Assembly (NCBI GenBank): GCA_964565925.1
Contig: CAZMGV010000017.1
Span: 1-64,000 of the forward strand
Direction: 5' to 3'
Source: CAZMGV01 sp964565925
GTDB taxonomy: Bacteria > JAGRBM01 > JAHCIT01
Length of the DNA: 64,000 nucleotides
In this document: in pieces, positions 34,447-43,100 of the stretch
How positions within the stretch are numbered: the first letter of the stretch is position 1
How the letters are laid out: every line of letters starts with the position of its first letter
Position numbers and translations under genes: made by a program
The notes under the pieces: model-generated
Databases searched by the model: none
Told to the model about the DNA's origin: nothing
What the model saw: only the letters and a program-made list of their open reading frames with translations

Positions 34447-34619
34447 TTCATATTTCAATCACAATAATACTCACACAATTAAGACCAGTGCCTATAGAAT
34501 CATCACAGTCGCCCTTCACCTCTCCGCATTCAGGATTGGCAGCCGTTTCCCGCCATCCCCCAAATTGAGTCCCCTCACTTCATCTCCTGCAAAATCGGAT
34601 AGCCGCGTAGCCCGGGGCC

Positions 34620-35072
34620 TCACTTATCCGGCGTGAGCAGCGGGAACTGCGCCGCCGGGTTGGGACCCCCGTATTCATACCGGCCCGCGCTGCCGCAGTA
34701 GATCCGGTAGTCCGTGTCCACGAGCCAGGTGCTGACCACCCGGTGCCCGCAGGCGTTCGACGCCGCGTCGGTGCAGTTGCGGCTCACGGTCTCGTAGACG
34801 TAGTAGCTGTGCGCCCGGCCGGTGGTTGTGTCCGTCAGCGTGAGGGTGGCGTTTTCCACCTTTGATACGGGGACGAGCAGCCCGCCGTCGCAATCGATAG
34901 CCTCGACGGAACTGCGGTAAACCGCCTTCGCGTTGTCGCGGGTCCGGATCCGCACGTAGGACGACGTCTTTTCGCCGACGAACAGCTTTTCGAGACACGC
35001 GGGCAGCAGCACGAGCGCCGTTAGCAGCAGGGTCAGCGGCACACGCGGGCGCTTCAGGACGGTGAATTCCAT
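34620..35072 (-). CDS. Small cysteine-containing lipoprotein
   Basis: About 150 residues starting at MEFTVLKRPRVPL with a clear signal peptide and lipobox LLPAC, so a membrane-anchored periplasmic or surface lipoprotein. The mature part has five further cysteines (DCDGG, RNCTD, NACGH, YCGS), probably disulfides, and beta-rich text (ATLTLTDTTTGRAHSYYVYE). No family recognised. The ATG at 35072 was chosen because it places the signal peptide at the very N-terminus; there is no strong ribosome site. It stands alone between the AT-rich islet and a palindrome. Confidence 0.7.
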   Translation of the reverse strand: MEFTVLKRPRVPLTLLLTALVLLPACLEKLFVGEKTSSYVRIRTRDNAKAVYRSSVEAIDCDGGLLVPVSKVENATLTLTDTTTGRAHSYYVYETVSRNCTDAASNACGHRVVSTWLVDTDYRIYCGSAGRYEYGGPNPAAQFPLLTPDK

Positions 35073-35136
35073 GCGGGGGAGTGTAGCCGGGTTGCGGCGG
35101 CGAGAGGAACTCACCCCGCCAGCGGACTGGCACACG

Positions 35137-35234
35137 CCGTTCGCCCTGAGGAGCGAAAGCGTCTCGAAGGGTCGAACGGCTCAAACCGTGTCCTTCGAGA
35201 CGGCTTGCACTGCAAGCCTCCTCAGGACGAACGG
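35137..35234. repeat. REP-like palindromic element (CCGTTCG…CGAACGG)
   Basis: Left arm CCGTTCGCCCTGAGGAG with GTCTCGAAGG; right arm CCTTCGAGAC with CTCCTCAGGACGAACGG, with a small internal hairpin (GGCTTGCA/TGCAAGCC). Such dispersed extragenic palindromes are known in many proteobacteria. It lies just upstream of the lipoprotein start, in the reverse direction. Confidence 0.75.
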
Positions 35235-35280
35235 TTTTCGGATTCCGTCCGGACAGGTGTGCCGGACTAGCTGAGGTCCC

Positions 35281-35371
35281 CCTCTCTGCATGGGAGAGAG
35301 GGGTGGCGCGCCTGCGCCGGGGTGAGTCCGTTCACGGGGCCGGGGTGAGTCCGCCAGCGCCGGGGTGAGTC
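35281..35371. repeat. Palindrome plus three direct CGGGGTGAGTC repeats
   Basis: CCCTCTCTGCATGGGAGAGAGGG forms a hairpin and is followed by three copies of CGGGGTGAGTC within about 60 bases, the last meeting CTCACCCC at the methyltransferase stop codon. The same CGCCGGGGTGAG end appears at 37001 next to the epimerase stop. Confidence 0.6.
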
Positions 35372-36361
35372 TCACCCCGCCCTCCGCACCGCGAACAGCA
35401 GGCCGTTTTGGGCGCGCAGCAGGAGCGGCTCGTATCCGTCCGGCAGCAGGGCCGCCACGACCTCCCACACGGGCAGCGCGGCCCCGGCGATATCCTCCAC
35501 CACGAACCAGCCGCCGGGCCTGAGTCTCGGCAGGGCGAACCGGAGCGTGCGGAGATTCGCGTGGGGCGCGTGCAGGCCGTCGTCGATGATGAGGTCCAGA
35601 CCGCCATTGGCATCGGCGGGGACCAGCCGTTCCAGTTCCGCAAAACCGTCCGGGGCGGTCTGGTCCGCGAAACAGGTCCGGATGCGGTCCTCCTCGAACA
35701 GCACCCGCCGGTCCACGTCCGCGCCGTAGACGGCCGCCTGCGGGTAGAACTCCCTTAAACCCCGCAGCGACCCGCCGGGCACGCCGCCCGCCCCCATGTA
35801 GGAGGCCACGTCCCGGTGCGGCGTTCCGATTCCGATCTCGAGCACGCCCCGCACCGCGCCGCGGTCCTTGAACAGCGGGCCGTAAAAAAGGTGGTAGTCG
35901 TGCCAGGTGGCCTTGTCGCTGCCGTGGCGGTCCATGCAGGCCTTGAAATCACGGACAGCCGGAGCACCCGGGGGCGCCGGGGGCGACGGGGGCAACGGGG
36001 GCGACGGGGAAAAGGCGGCGATCTCCATGACCGGAAGTGCGCCGGCCGATGCCCCAGCCGATGCGCCAGCCGATGCCCCAATCAGGCCGGCGAGCAGCGG
36101 GAGCGTGTCGCTCGCCCCCTGCACCGTGAGCCGCGCCTTCTCCCGGTAGCCGCCCGCCCCGTTGGGCGCGAACAGCGGGAACGCCTCCGGCAGGTCGAGC
36201 GTCGTCGTCCCCGCCGTGCCGTCGAACCGCCTCCAGACGGCGCGCTTCAATGCCACCAGCCGGGGGAACCGCTGCAGATACGATTTGAGGGCTCCGGGAG
36301 ACACGGACGCTAACGTAACCGACCCGGACAGCCCGCCGCCAATGCCATATCTGTTAACCAC
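35372..36361 (-). CDS. SAM-dependent class I methyltransferase
   Basis: The C-terminal ~190 residues carry the core: GSDKATWHDYHLFYGPLF, motif I VLEIGIGTPHRD, AVYGADVD (acidic end of strand 2), DLIIDDGLHAPHANLRT and LRPGGWFVVEDI. This matches the Methyltransf_24/cephalosporin-hydroxylase-like group often found in glycan or antibiotic-modification clusters. The N-terminal part is linked by a low-complexity hinge (GASAGASAGASAGA, then PSPPLPPSPPAPP) arising from 12-base tandem repeats. The start is uncertain: GTG at 36361 is used here, with GTG at 36304 or TTG at 36487 as options. Neighbouring epimerase and glycosyltransferase genes suggest a sugar-related substrate, by inference only. Confidence 0.75.
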   Translation of the reverse strand: MVNRYGIGGGLSGSVTLASVSPGALKSYLQRFPRLVALKRAVWRRFDGTAGTTTLDLPEAFPLFAPNGAGGYREKARLTVQGASDTLPLLAGLIGASAGASAGASAGALPVMEIAAFSPSPPLPPSPPAPPGAPAVRDFKACMDRHGSDKATWHDYHLFYGPLFKDRGAVRGVLEIGIGTPHRDVASYMGAGGVPGGSLRGLREFYPQAAVYGADVDRRVLFEEDRIRTCFADQTAPDGFAELERLVPADANGGLDLIIDDGLHAPHANLRTLRFALPRLRPGGWFVVEDIAGAALPVWEVVAALLPDGYEPLLLRAQNGLLFAVRRAG

Positions 36362-36487
36362 TGCTTCCGTATAAAACCGCTCTTTTGGCCCTGAATGGAC
36401 CTGGCTGGCCCAAGCTGGGCCTGGGACTGCGGGTTTCGCAGTTGACTCGAAAATCAGCCCTTTCAGGCGCACCCGGAAATGGACCAA

Positions 36488-37012
36488 GCAAAATATTTAT
36501 CCTGAACCCTTCCGCGAAGTTGCGCGCCGTTTTCGCGTTAATACTGGATCACGTTTTTATAGCCGCTATTAATAGTGGGTGAAGATAAGTCTCCATCCGG
36601 AGCCGGAAACCGAGGGCCCCAAAGGGCGTGAGGTAGTACGAAGCCGGAGGTGAGCTCAGGTCCGGGCGACCGTGATGAGCGGGCCCTGGATCCAGTGAAG
36701 TCCTTCCCGGTCGCGCCGCTGTCGCGTGGGTCCACCGCGTGAGCAGGGGCGGAGTTCCCCGGAGAGGGCAGGTTCCCGCCAACGCTCGGTGCAGTTGCAC
36801 CATCCCTGTGACCTGCGGTCACGGTCCCTTCCATGGGAAGGGACTTCGGACAGCCCTCTTCCTCCGGAAGAGGGTGCCGCCGCAGGCGGCGGGAGATGGA
36901 GGCGAAGTGCCGGAAGATGGTGGAAACCGAAAAGGCGGCTCGTGGCCTGAAACCACGCATGCCGCGATAGGTCCTTGAAAACTGAATAGTTTTTTGAGCG
37001 CCGGGGTGAGTG
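36488..37012. ncRNA. Possible structured RNA or composite hairpin element
   Basis: No credible gene in about 525 bases. From 36560 to 36990 there are many hairpins, including an uninterrupted run: 36788-36801, 36808-36822 (GTGACC/GGTCAC), 36824-36844 (GTCCCTTCC/GGAAGGGAC), 36854-36874 (CCCTCTTCC/GGAAGAGGG) and 36876-36890 (GCCGCC/GGCGGC). The last four are perfect and have three-base loops. The upstream half (36590-36780) is purine-rich and also foldable. It could be a long structured RNA (OMEGA/HEARO type was considered, from vague resemblance only) or a stack of REP elements. The strand is undecided. Confidence 0.4.
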
Positions 37013-38122
37013 TCACACCACGCGAAGCGCGGGGCGCTTCTGGGCGGCCTTGAGGGCCTGGGCGGCCTCCTGCGCGAGCTGCGGGATGCCGGTGCCGGGA
37101 CCGATCTGCGGTACCCAGCCGGTGGCGGCGGTGATTTTGGCCAGGTCGGTGTAGTAGCACCGCTGGTCGAACAGCCGCTCCGGGTGGGTTTCGAGGACGG
37201 GCGGCGGCGTACCCTTGAGTGCGCCGTGGTCAAAAACCTCGTGCCGCACGACTTCGGCGAGGCTCCGACTGAACGCCCTGCCCCCGCCCACGTTGTAGAC
37301 GCCGCCCGGAACGGTCCCCGGCACGAGCGCGGCGACGAGCGCCGCCAGATCGTCCACGTGCAGGAGGTCGCGGGTCTGGCGCCCGTCGCCGAACACCCGG
37401 ATCGTTTCACCGGCCACTCTGGACCGCACCACGTGACTCACCCAGCCCTGGTCCTCGGCCCCCGACTGCGCGGGGCCGTAGATGCAGGAACACCTCAGAA
37501 TATACGCCAGGAACTGCTCGCGCCGCGCGGCGTCCAGCACGTACAGCTCCCCCGACCGCTTGGCGCAGCCGTAGGGCGTCAGCCCGTCCATCGCCGCCGG
37601 GAACTGTTCCGAAATGCCGGCCTCCCACGGGGCCTTGAGTCCCAGCCGCGTGGTGCCGGATGGCGACCCGGCTCCGGGGCCGGTCTCCACGAATCCGTTT
37701 ACCGCGTCGCCGTACACCTTGTTCGACGAAAAGAAGACGAACGGAATATTCTCGCGCCGGGCGCGCAGCGTCTCCAGTAACTGAATCGTTCCGGTAATGT
37801 TGTTGCGGGCGTCTTCGGCCGGATCCGCGAGGCTCGCCGCGATCCCCACCTGTCCGGCGCAGTGGACAGCGGCGTCGATCCGGGGGACTCTTGCCAGCAG
37901 CGTGGGGGCGCTCGTGATATCTCCGTCGATGCAGCGGGCCGTCCGCTCAAGCCCCCGCCAGCGGTCCTGAACCGGCCTGGCGCCCCGGGCCGGCGGCTTG
38001 CCGCCCAGCAGCTGGTCCCGGGAATGGTTGTCGAGCAGCGTGACCGTGTGCCCCTGCGCGAGCAGGTGCCTCGCCAGGCTCGATCCGATAAATCCCGCGC
38101 CGCCGGTGATGAGAACGTGCAT
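37013..38122 (-). CDS. NAD-dependent epimerase/dehydratase, CDP-paratose 2-epimerase-like
   Basis: 369 residues, a complete extended short-chain dehydrogenase: Rossmann GGAGFIGS (7-14), HCAGQVGI, FSSNKVYGD (131-139) and catalytic Y184xxxK188 in PYGCAKRS. SSNKVYGD, DQGWVSHVV and FGDGRQTRDLLHVDDL are typical of the CDP-paratose/tyvelose 2-epimerase branch of nucleotide-sugar epimerases. The exact sugar is unproven. It is divergent from a glycosyltransferase with only 23 bases between the start codons, so the two probably share regulatory DNA and may have very short leaders. A GGGGTGAG repeat abuts its stop codon. Confidence 0.85.
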   Translation of the reverse strand: MHVLITGGAGFIGSSLARHLLAQGHTVTLLDNHSRDQLLGGKPPARGARPVQDRWRGLERTARCIDGDITSAPTLLARVPRIDAAVHCAGQVGIAASLADPAEDARNNITGTIQLLETLRARRENIPFVFFSSNKVYGDAVNGFVETGPGAGSPSGTTRLGLKAPWEAGISEQFPAAMDGLTPYGCAKRSGELYVLDAARREQFLAYILRCSCIYGPAQSGAEDQGWVSHVVRSRVAGETIRVFGDGRQTRDLLHVDDLAALVAALVPGTVPGGVYNVGGGRAFSRSLAEVVRHEVFDHGALKGTPPPVLETHPERLFDQRCYYTDLAKITAATGWVPQIGPGTGIPQLAQEAAQALKAAQKRPALRVV

Positions 38123-38145
38123 GACCTAGACTATCCTACCCTCGT

Positions 38146-38916
38146 ATGTTTCCAAGGCCGTTTCCCGCCCATATCCATTGTGTCGCACCTGTGTTCAACG
38201 AGGAGTGCGCCGTCGCACGTTTTGTGAACGAAACCGCGCTGGTTCTGGACGCCATCGGCCGCCCCTGGGAGATCGTCCTGCTGGACGACGGCTCCACCGA
38301 CGGCACCCGGACCGAGGCGCAGAAGCTGGGCCGCACCATGCCGGTCCGGATTATCTCCTTCCCCCACCGGGGGATCGGGGCGATCATGCGGGAGTTCGTG
38401 ACGCTGGCCGGCACCTGGCCCGACGACGACGCGGCGATCTTCACCGAAGGCGACGGCACCTGCGACCCGGCCTTTATCCGCCCGGCGCTGCAGGCGCTGG
38501 CCGGCGACCGGATGGCCGGCGATCCGGACGAGACCGGCTCGACGATCAGCGCGGACGTCTGCACGGCGAGCCGCTATCTCGACGAATCGGAGGTCAGCGG
38601 GTTCCCGGCGCGGCGCCGCCTCCAGAGCTACGTCTCGAACCGGATGCTCTCGGCCCGCTACGGACAGGGCCAGGTGACCGACTTCACGCTGTTCGCCCGC
38701 GCCTACCGCGTGAGCGCCCTGAAACAGGTCCCGCCCGGGAATCTGCGGCGCGACGGCTTCGAGGCGAACGCCGAACTGCTGGTGGCGCTGCTGGAGACGG
38801 GCGCCCGCGCGGCCGAGGTGCCGGTCAACTACCGCTACGGACTCAAGTCCGGCCGCTCCAAGCTCCCCACCCTCCAGACGATACTCGGCTACGGCAGGCT
38901 GTTCCGCGAGCGGTAG
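38146..38916 (+). CDS. Family 2 glycosyltransferase (polyprenyl-phosphate sugar transferase-like)
   Basis: 256 residues with GT-A hallmarks: VAPVFNEE (13-20), LLDDGSTDGT (46-54), GRT..VRII, HRGIGAIMREFV and the acidic EGDGTCDP (101-108) in place of the DxD seen in DPM1-like enzymes. No C-terminal membrane helices are visible, so it is a soluble or peripheral dolichol-phosphate-mannose-synthase-like enzyme transferring a sugar from a nucleotide to a lipid carrier or glycan. The ATG at 38146 lacks a clear ribosome site and sits 23 bases from the divergent epimerase ATG, so a leaderless mRNA is possible. Pairing with the epimerase suggests surface-glycan synthesis. Confidence 0.8.
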   Translation: MFPRPFPAHIHCVAPVFNEECAVARFVNETALVLDAIGRPWEIVLLDDGSTDGTRTEAQKLGRTMPVRIISFPHRGIGAIMREFVTLAGTWPDDDAAIFTEGDGTCDPAFIRPALQALAGDRMAGDPDETGSTISADVCTASRYLDESEVSGFPARRRLQSYVSNRMLSARYGQGQVTDFTLFARAYRVSALKQVPPGNLRRDGFEANAELLVALLETGARAAEVPVNYRYGLKSGRSKLPTLQTILGYGRLFRER

Positions 38917-39026
38917 TGCTGCCCCGATACAAACGGGCCGTTTTGCAATCGGGGCCCCGATGGGGGAAATACCGTAACCGCACCGGCGCTTCCGCCGGCG
39001 GCCTCAGGTAACAGGAGATCCCTTTT

Positions 39027-40082
39027 ATGTCCGACACCCCCTGGATGATCTACGGCGCCAACGGCTACACGGGCGCGCTCGCCGCCGAACGGGCGGTGAA
39101 GCAGGGCCTCAAGCCGGTGCTCGCCGGGCGTTCGGCCGATAAAATCCGCCCGCTCGCTGAGAAGCTCGGCCTCGAGTGGCGCGCCTTCGCGCTGACGCCG
39201 GTCGAAGAGGCGGCGAAGAGCCTGAAAGGCATGAAGGCCGTCCTGCACTGCGCCGGGCCGTTCTCCGCCACGAGCCGCCCGATGGTGGACGCCTGCATCC
39301 GGGCCGGGGTCCACTACATGGATATCACCGGCGAGATCGACGTGTTCGAATCGTCCTTCGCCCGGGACGCCGACGCCAGGGCCGCCGGTGTGGTGCTCAT
39401 GTCGGGCGTGGGTTTCGACGTGGTGCCTTCCGACTGTCTCGCGGCGACGCTCAAGAACGCCCTGCCCGACGCGACGGATCTGGAACTGGCCTTCTCGGGC
39501 CTTCCGAACGTCAGCCCCGGCACCGCCAAGACGGCGGTCGAGAATTTGCCGAACGGCGGCAAGGCGCGTGTGGACGGCAGGCTCGTGAACGTCCCGGCCG
39601 CCTGGCGTTCCAGGGACATCACCTTTTCGGGCAAAACCCAGTCCTGCGTGACGATCCCGTGGGGGGATGTCTCCACCGCGTACGTATCGACCGGAATCCC
39701 CAATATCGCCGTCTACGTCCCGATGCCCCGGGCGGCGATCATGGGCATGAAACTCGGCCGTCCGTTCATGGGGCTGCTCGGCGCGGCGCCCGTCCAGAAC
39801 TTCCTGAAGGGGCAGATCGAGAAGCGCGTGAAAGGCCCCTCCGAACAGCACCGGGCGACCGGCCGCGTGAACCTCTGGGGGCAGGCGAAAAACGCCGCCG
39901 GGAAGACGGTCACGGCGGAACTCGAGGTGCCCGAGGGTTACGACTTTACGGTGACGGCGGCGCTCGCCTGCACGGTCCGGATACTCGCGGGCGAAGTCCC
40001 GGGCGGCGCGTGGACGCCCTCAAAGGCGTTCGGCGCGGATTTCGTGACCCGCCTGCCCGGCACCCGACTGACCGTGAACTGA
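39027..40082 (+). CDS. Saccharopine dehydrogenase-like / trans-acting enoyl reductase-like oxidoreductase
   Basis: 351 residues. The N-terminal NAD(P) site is MIYGANGYTGALAAE, followed by VLAGRSADKI, HCAGPF and DITGEIDVFE, the pattern of the saccharopine dehydrogenase NADP-binding family, including mycobacterial trans-acting enoyl reductases for lipid synthesis. The full substrate domain seems present (GVGFDVVPSDCLAA, FSGLPNVSPGTAKT). The substrate is unknown; a role in lipid reduction is a family-based guess. AGGAGA lies ~9 bases before the ATG. It is 110 bases downstream of the glycosyltransferase, perhaps in one transcript, and ends before a strong terminator. Confidence 0.75.
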   Translation: MSDTPWMIYGANGYTGALAAERAVKQGLKPVLAGRSADKIRPLAEKLGLEWRAFALTPVEEAAKSLKGMKAVLHCAGPFSATSRPMVDACIRAGVHYMDITGEIDVFESSFARDADARAAGVVLMSGVGFDVVPSDCLAATLKNALPDATDLELAFSGLPNVSPGTAKTAVENLPNGGKARVDGRLVNVPAAWRSRDITFSGKTQSCVTIPWGDVSTAYVSTGIPNIAVYVPMPRAAIMGMKLGRPFMGLLGAAPVQNFLKGQIEKRVKGPSEQHRATGRVNLWGQAKNAAGKTVTAELEVPEGYDFTVTAALACTVRILAGEVPGGAWTPSKAFGADFVTRLPGTRLTVN

Positions 40083-40142
40083 CCGGGAGGCCTTCCTGGG
40101 CACAACGGCCGGGCAGCACGGCCGGGCCGCATAGCCGAAACA

Positions 40143-40170
40143 GAAAGGGCGGCCACCGGGCCGCCCTTTC
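40143..40170. terminator. Bidirectional intrinsic terminator
   Basis: Perfect stem AAAGGGCGGCC / GGCCGCCCTTT with a four-base loop, extended by one G-C pair, between two convergent genes. The T content downstream is modest on both strands, but the position and the shared core with the hairpin at 60124 support the call. Confidence 0.75.
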
Positions 40171-40192
40171 GATCACCAGTCCAGCGGAACCG

Positions 40193-43100
40193 CTACAGGT
40201 CCCACTTCCAGTAGTCGCCGAGCGGATCCGGCGACGAACTGCCGACACCGGTGAGCAGAAGCATGTCGGTGCGGCCGGCGGCGCCGTCATAGATCAGCAT
40301 CGAGCCGGTCCGCGGCGTGAGTGCGCTGAAGGTTCCCAGCGCCTGCTTCCAGGTCATCGTGCCGCTTAAATACCACACCCAGGTGTCGTTCAGCTTCGTG
40401 ACGCCGTCGGAGGCTTCGCCGCCGAACAGCACCGAGCGGTTCAGGTGGACGTCGTACGCCATACCGGCCCCGCGCCTGGCCGAAGGATTGCCGTCGGCAT
40501 CCGGATCGGCCGGGGTGAACTTCGTCCACACGTTGGCCGGTGTGGCCGCGCCGCAGGTGTTCGCCGTCGTGTTGTAGAGCCAGGTATCGCCCGCCGTGGA
40601 CGGGTAGTAGACCGGGTTGCCGTTGATGTCGGTCCCGGTGCCGCCGTAAAGCACCGTGCAGCTGCGAGCCTGGTCATAGACCATCGTGTGGCCGTAGACC
40701 GGGAGCGGCTTCTGCGTTCCGGAAGTGCAGGCCGTGCAGGTTCGCGCCCAGGTGCTCGTCGCGCCGTTCCATTCCCACATGTCGTCGAAGACATATTCGC
40801 CGCAGCGGCCGCCGTAGAGAATAACGCGGCTTCTCGCCGTGTCGTAGGCCATCGCCGCGTCGGTACGCGGAGCCGGGCTCGACGCGCCCACGTTGTAGAT
40901 GTCGTCGCAGCTGGCCGCACCGGCGCCCGCTTCGGCCTTCGTCCAGGCCGTGCCCGCGCCGTTCCACACCCAGGTGCCCACGAGGTAGTTGAACGTGTCG
41001 CTGTAGCCGCCGAACAGCACCGTCCGCTGGTTCGTGGCGTCATACGCCATCGAATGCGCGTAACGGGCCTCAGGCTGCGTCGTCGTGCAGGGCGCACCCG
41101 TGCACGACTGGGTCCAGCTGGCGCCGTCCCACTCCCAGATGTCGTTCTTGAAACCGTTGTTGTAGCCGCCGAACACGATCGCCTTGCTGCGTACCGAATC
41201 GTACACCGCCGACGCGCGCTCGCGTGCCGAGGCGCCGCTCAGGCCGCTCACCACCTGGACCCAGCCCTTGTCCGTAATGGTCTGCGTCGCGGTCACCGGC
41301 GTCGGGGCCGGACCGCCGCAGTTCAGCGTGTAGGTCGTCGGCAGGCTCGCCGGCGTCAGGTTCGTCGATCCGTTAACCACCAGGTTCCCGGCGTTCGCCG
41401 TCACCGCGGTGATCGCGCCCGGGTTGAGCGTGCAGCCCGTCGTCGCCCGGTAGGTCGACCAGGACAGCGTGATCTGCTGCCCGATATTGATCGCATTCGC
41501 CGTGGTTGTGAACGACGCGATCTTCACGCTCGTCGTGTCCGCGATCGTCGCGTTCGCCGTCACCGGGCCGCCCGGGCCCTGGCAAGTCAGCACATAGGTA
41601 CGGGGCAGCGGAGAGGTCGAGGCCCCGTTGATCACCATCGAAGCCGACGGGATCGTCACGTTGCCGAATCCCGATTGCCCGTCGATGTCGCAGCTCGTCG
41701 CATCTCCGGTCACCCACGTCAGCGTCGCGTTCTGCGTCGGGATGCTCGGACTCGGCGTCGCCGTGAACGACGTGATACTCACCTTCCGCTGGATCGTCAG
41801 AGTCCGGGTCGCCGGGCCGCCCGGGCCCGCGCAGGAGAGCAGGAAGTCCGCCGGGAACGTCGTGATGGGCTGCGTCGCCACCGCCGCTCCGCTCAGACCC
41901 GACAGGTTCGTCGCCGGCGTCGTCTGCGCGCTCGTCACCGTGCAGCTCGTACCCAGGTAGCTGCCCCAGGTCAGGTTCACCGTTCCGCTGGGAGGCACCG
42001 CCGCCAGGTTCGACGTGAACCCCGTGATCGTCACCACCGTCGGAGCCGTCACCGTCACCCCGAGCGAATGCTGAGCTCCCGTGCCGGTACAGGTCACCGT
42101 GTAGGTCTTCGGAGTGGAGGGGAACGTCAGCGTCTGTACGCCCGCCGGGACTGAAATATTCGAATAGAGATTGGGAAGAATTCCATCATCGTCCAGGTTG
42201 CAGACGGACGCCTGCACGGTATTCCAGGCGATATCCGTCGTGAAACCCGGAACCACTACGGCCGGGTTTGCCGTCACCGACAGCACCTGCACGCGCTGCG
42301 GGACCACCAGGTTCGACACTGCCGAATCCCCGTGCGTACCGTTACACGTGATCGATACCGTCGCCGGAGGCGACGGGAACGTCACACCGCCCGCCGGCAG
42401 ATTGGTCCCGTTGGCCGGCAGGCCGATCCCGACACCGTTGTCGATACTGCACCCGTTCACCGCCGCGTTTACCGTCGTCCAGGTGAAATCCACCTTGTTC
42501 GCCGCGTCGTTGGGCTGGACCCCGGCGCAGTTGCTGGTCGGTCCGGGATTGCATCTCGACGTGAACGTATTGATCTGCACCGCCGGATACACCGTCACCG
42601 ACAGCGGTAGCGTGTCCGCCCCGCCCGTGCCGGTGCAGTTCAGCGTATAGGTGATCCCGCCCGGGCCCGGGCTGATATTCGGCGTCACCCACACACCGCT
42701 GTCGAATGGCGCACCGATCACGTTCCCGCCCGGATCCATCGTGCACGCGGTCGCATTGACGGTGGTGAAACTCAGCGTCGACGTCCCGTTGGGGAGCACC
42801 GCCTGCGGCGTGGCCACCAGCGTGAGCGCCTGAACGTGCTGCAGCACAGAGAACTGCGCCGACACCGGACCGCCCGCTCCCTGGCACGTCAGCGTGTACA
42901 TCGTCGGCAGTGCCACCGGAGACACCGTCACGCTCCCGTTCAGCGCCACGCTGCCGATACCGTTGTCGATGTCGCAGCTCGTCGCCGCCGCGTTCGTCGT
43001 CCAGTTCAGCTGCGACGACCCGCCCGGATAGATGACACCCGGCGAAGCCGCCGGTGTGGACGCCGTAAACGAATTGATCTTCACCGCCAGCGGAACGCTC

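Noticed and set aside
36973..36989. Motif CCTTGAAAACTGAATAG, reminiscent of rRNA spacer regions
   Set aside because: No 16S, 23S, 5S or tRNA sequence is nearby, so the match is treated as chance.
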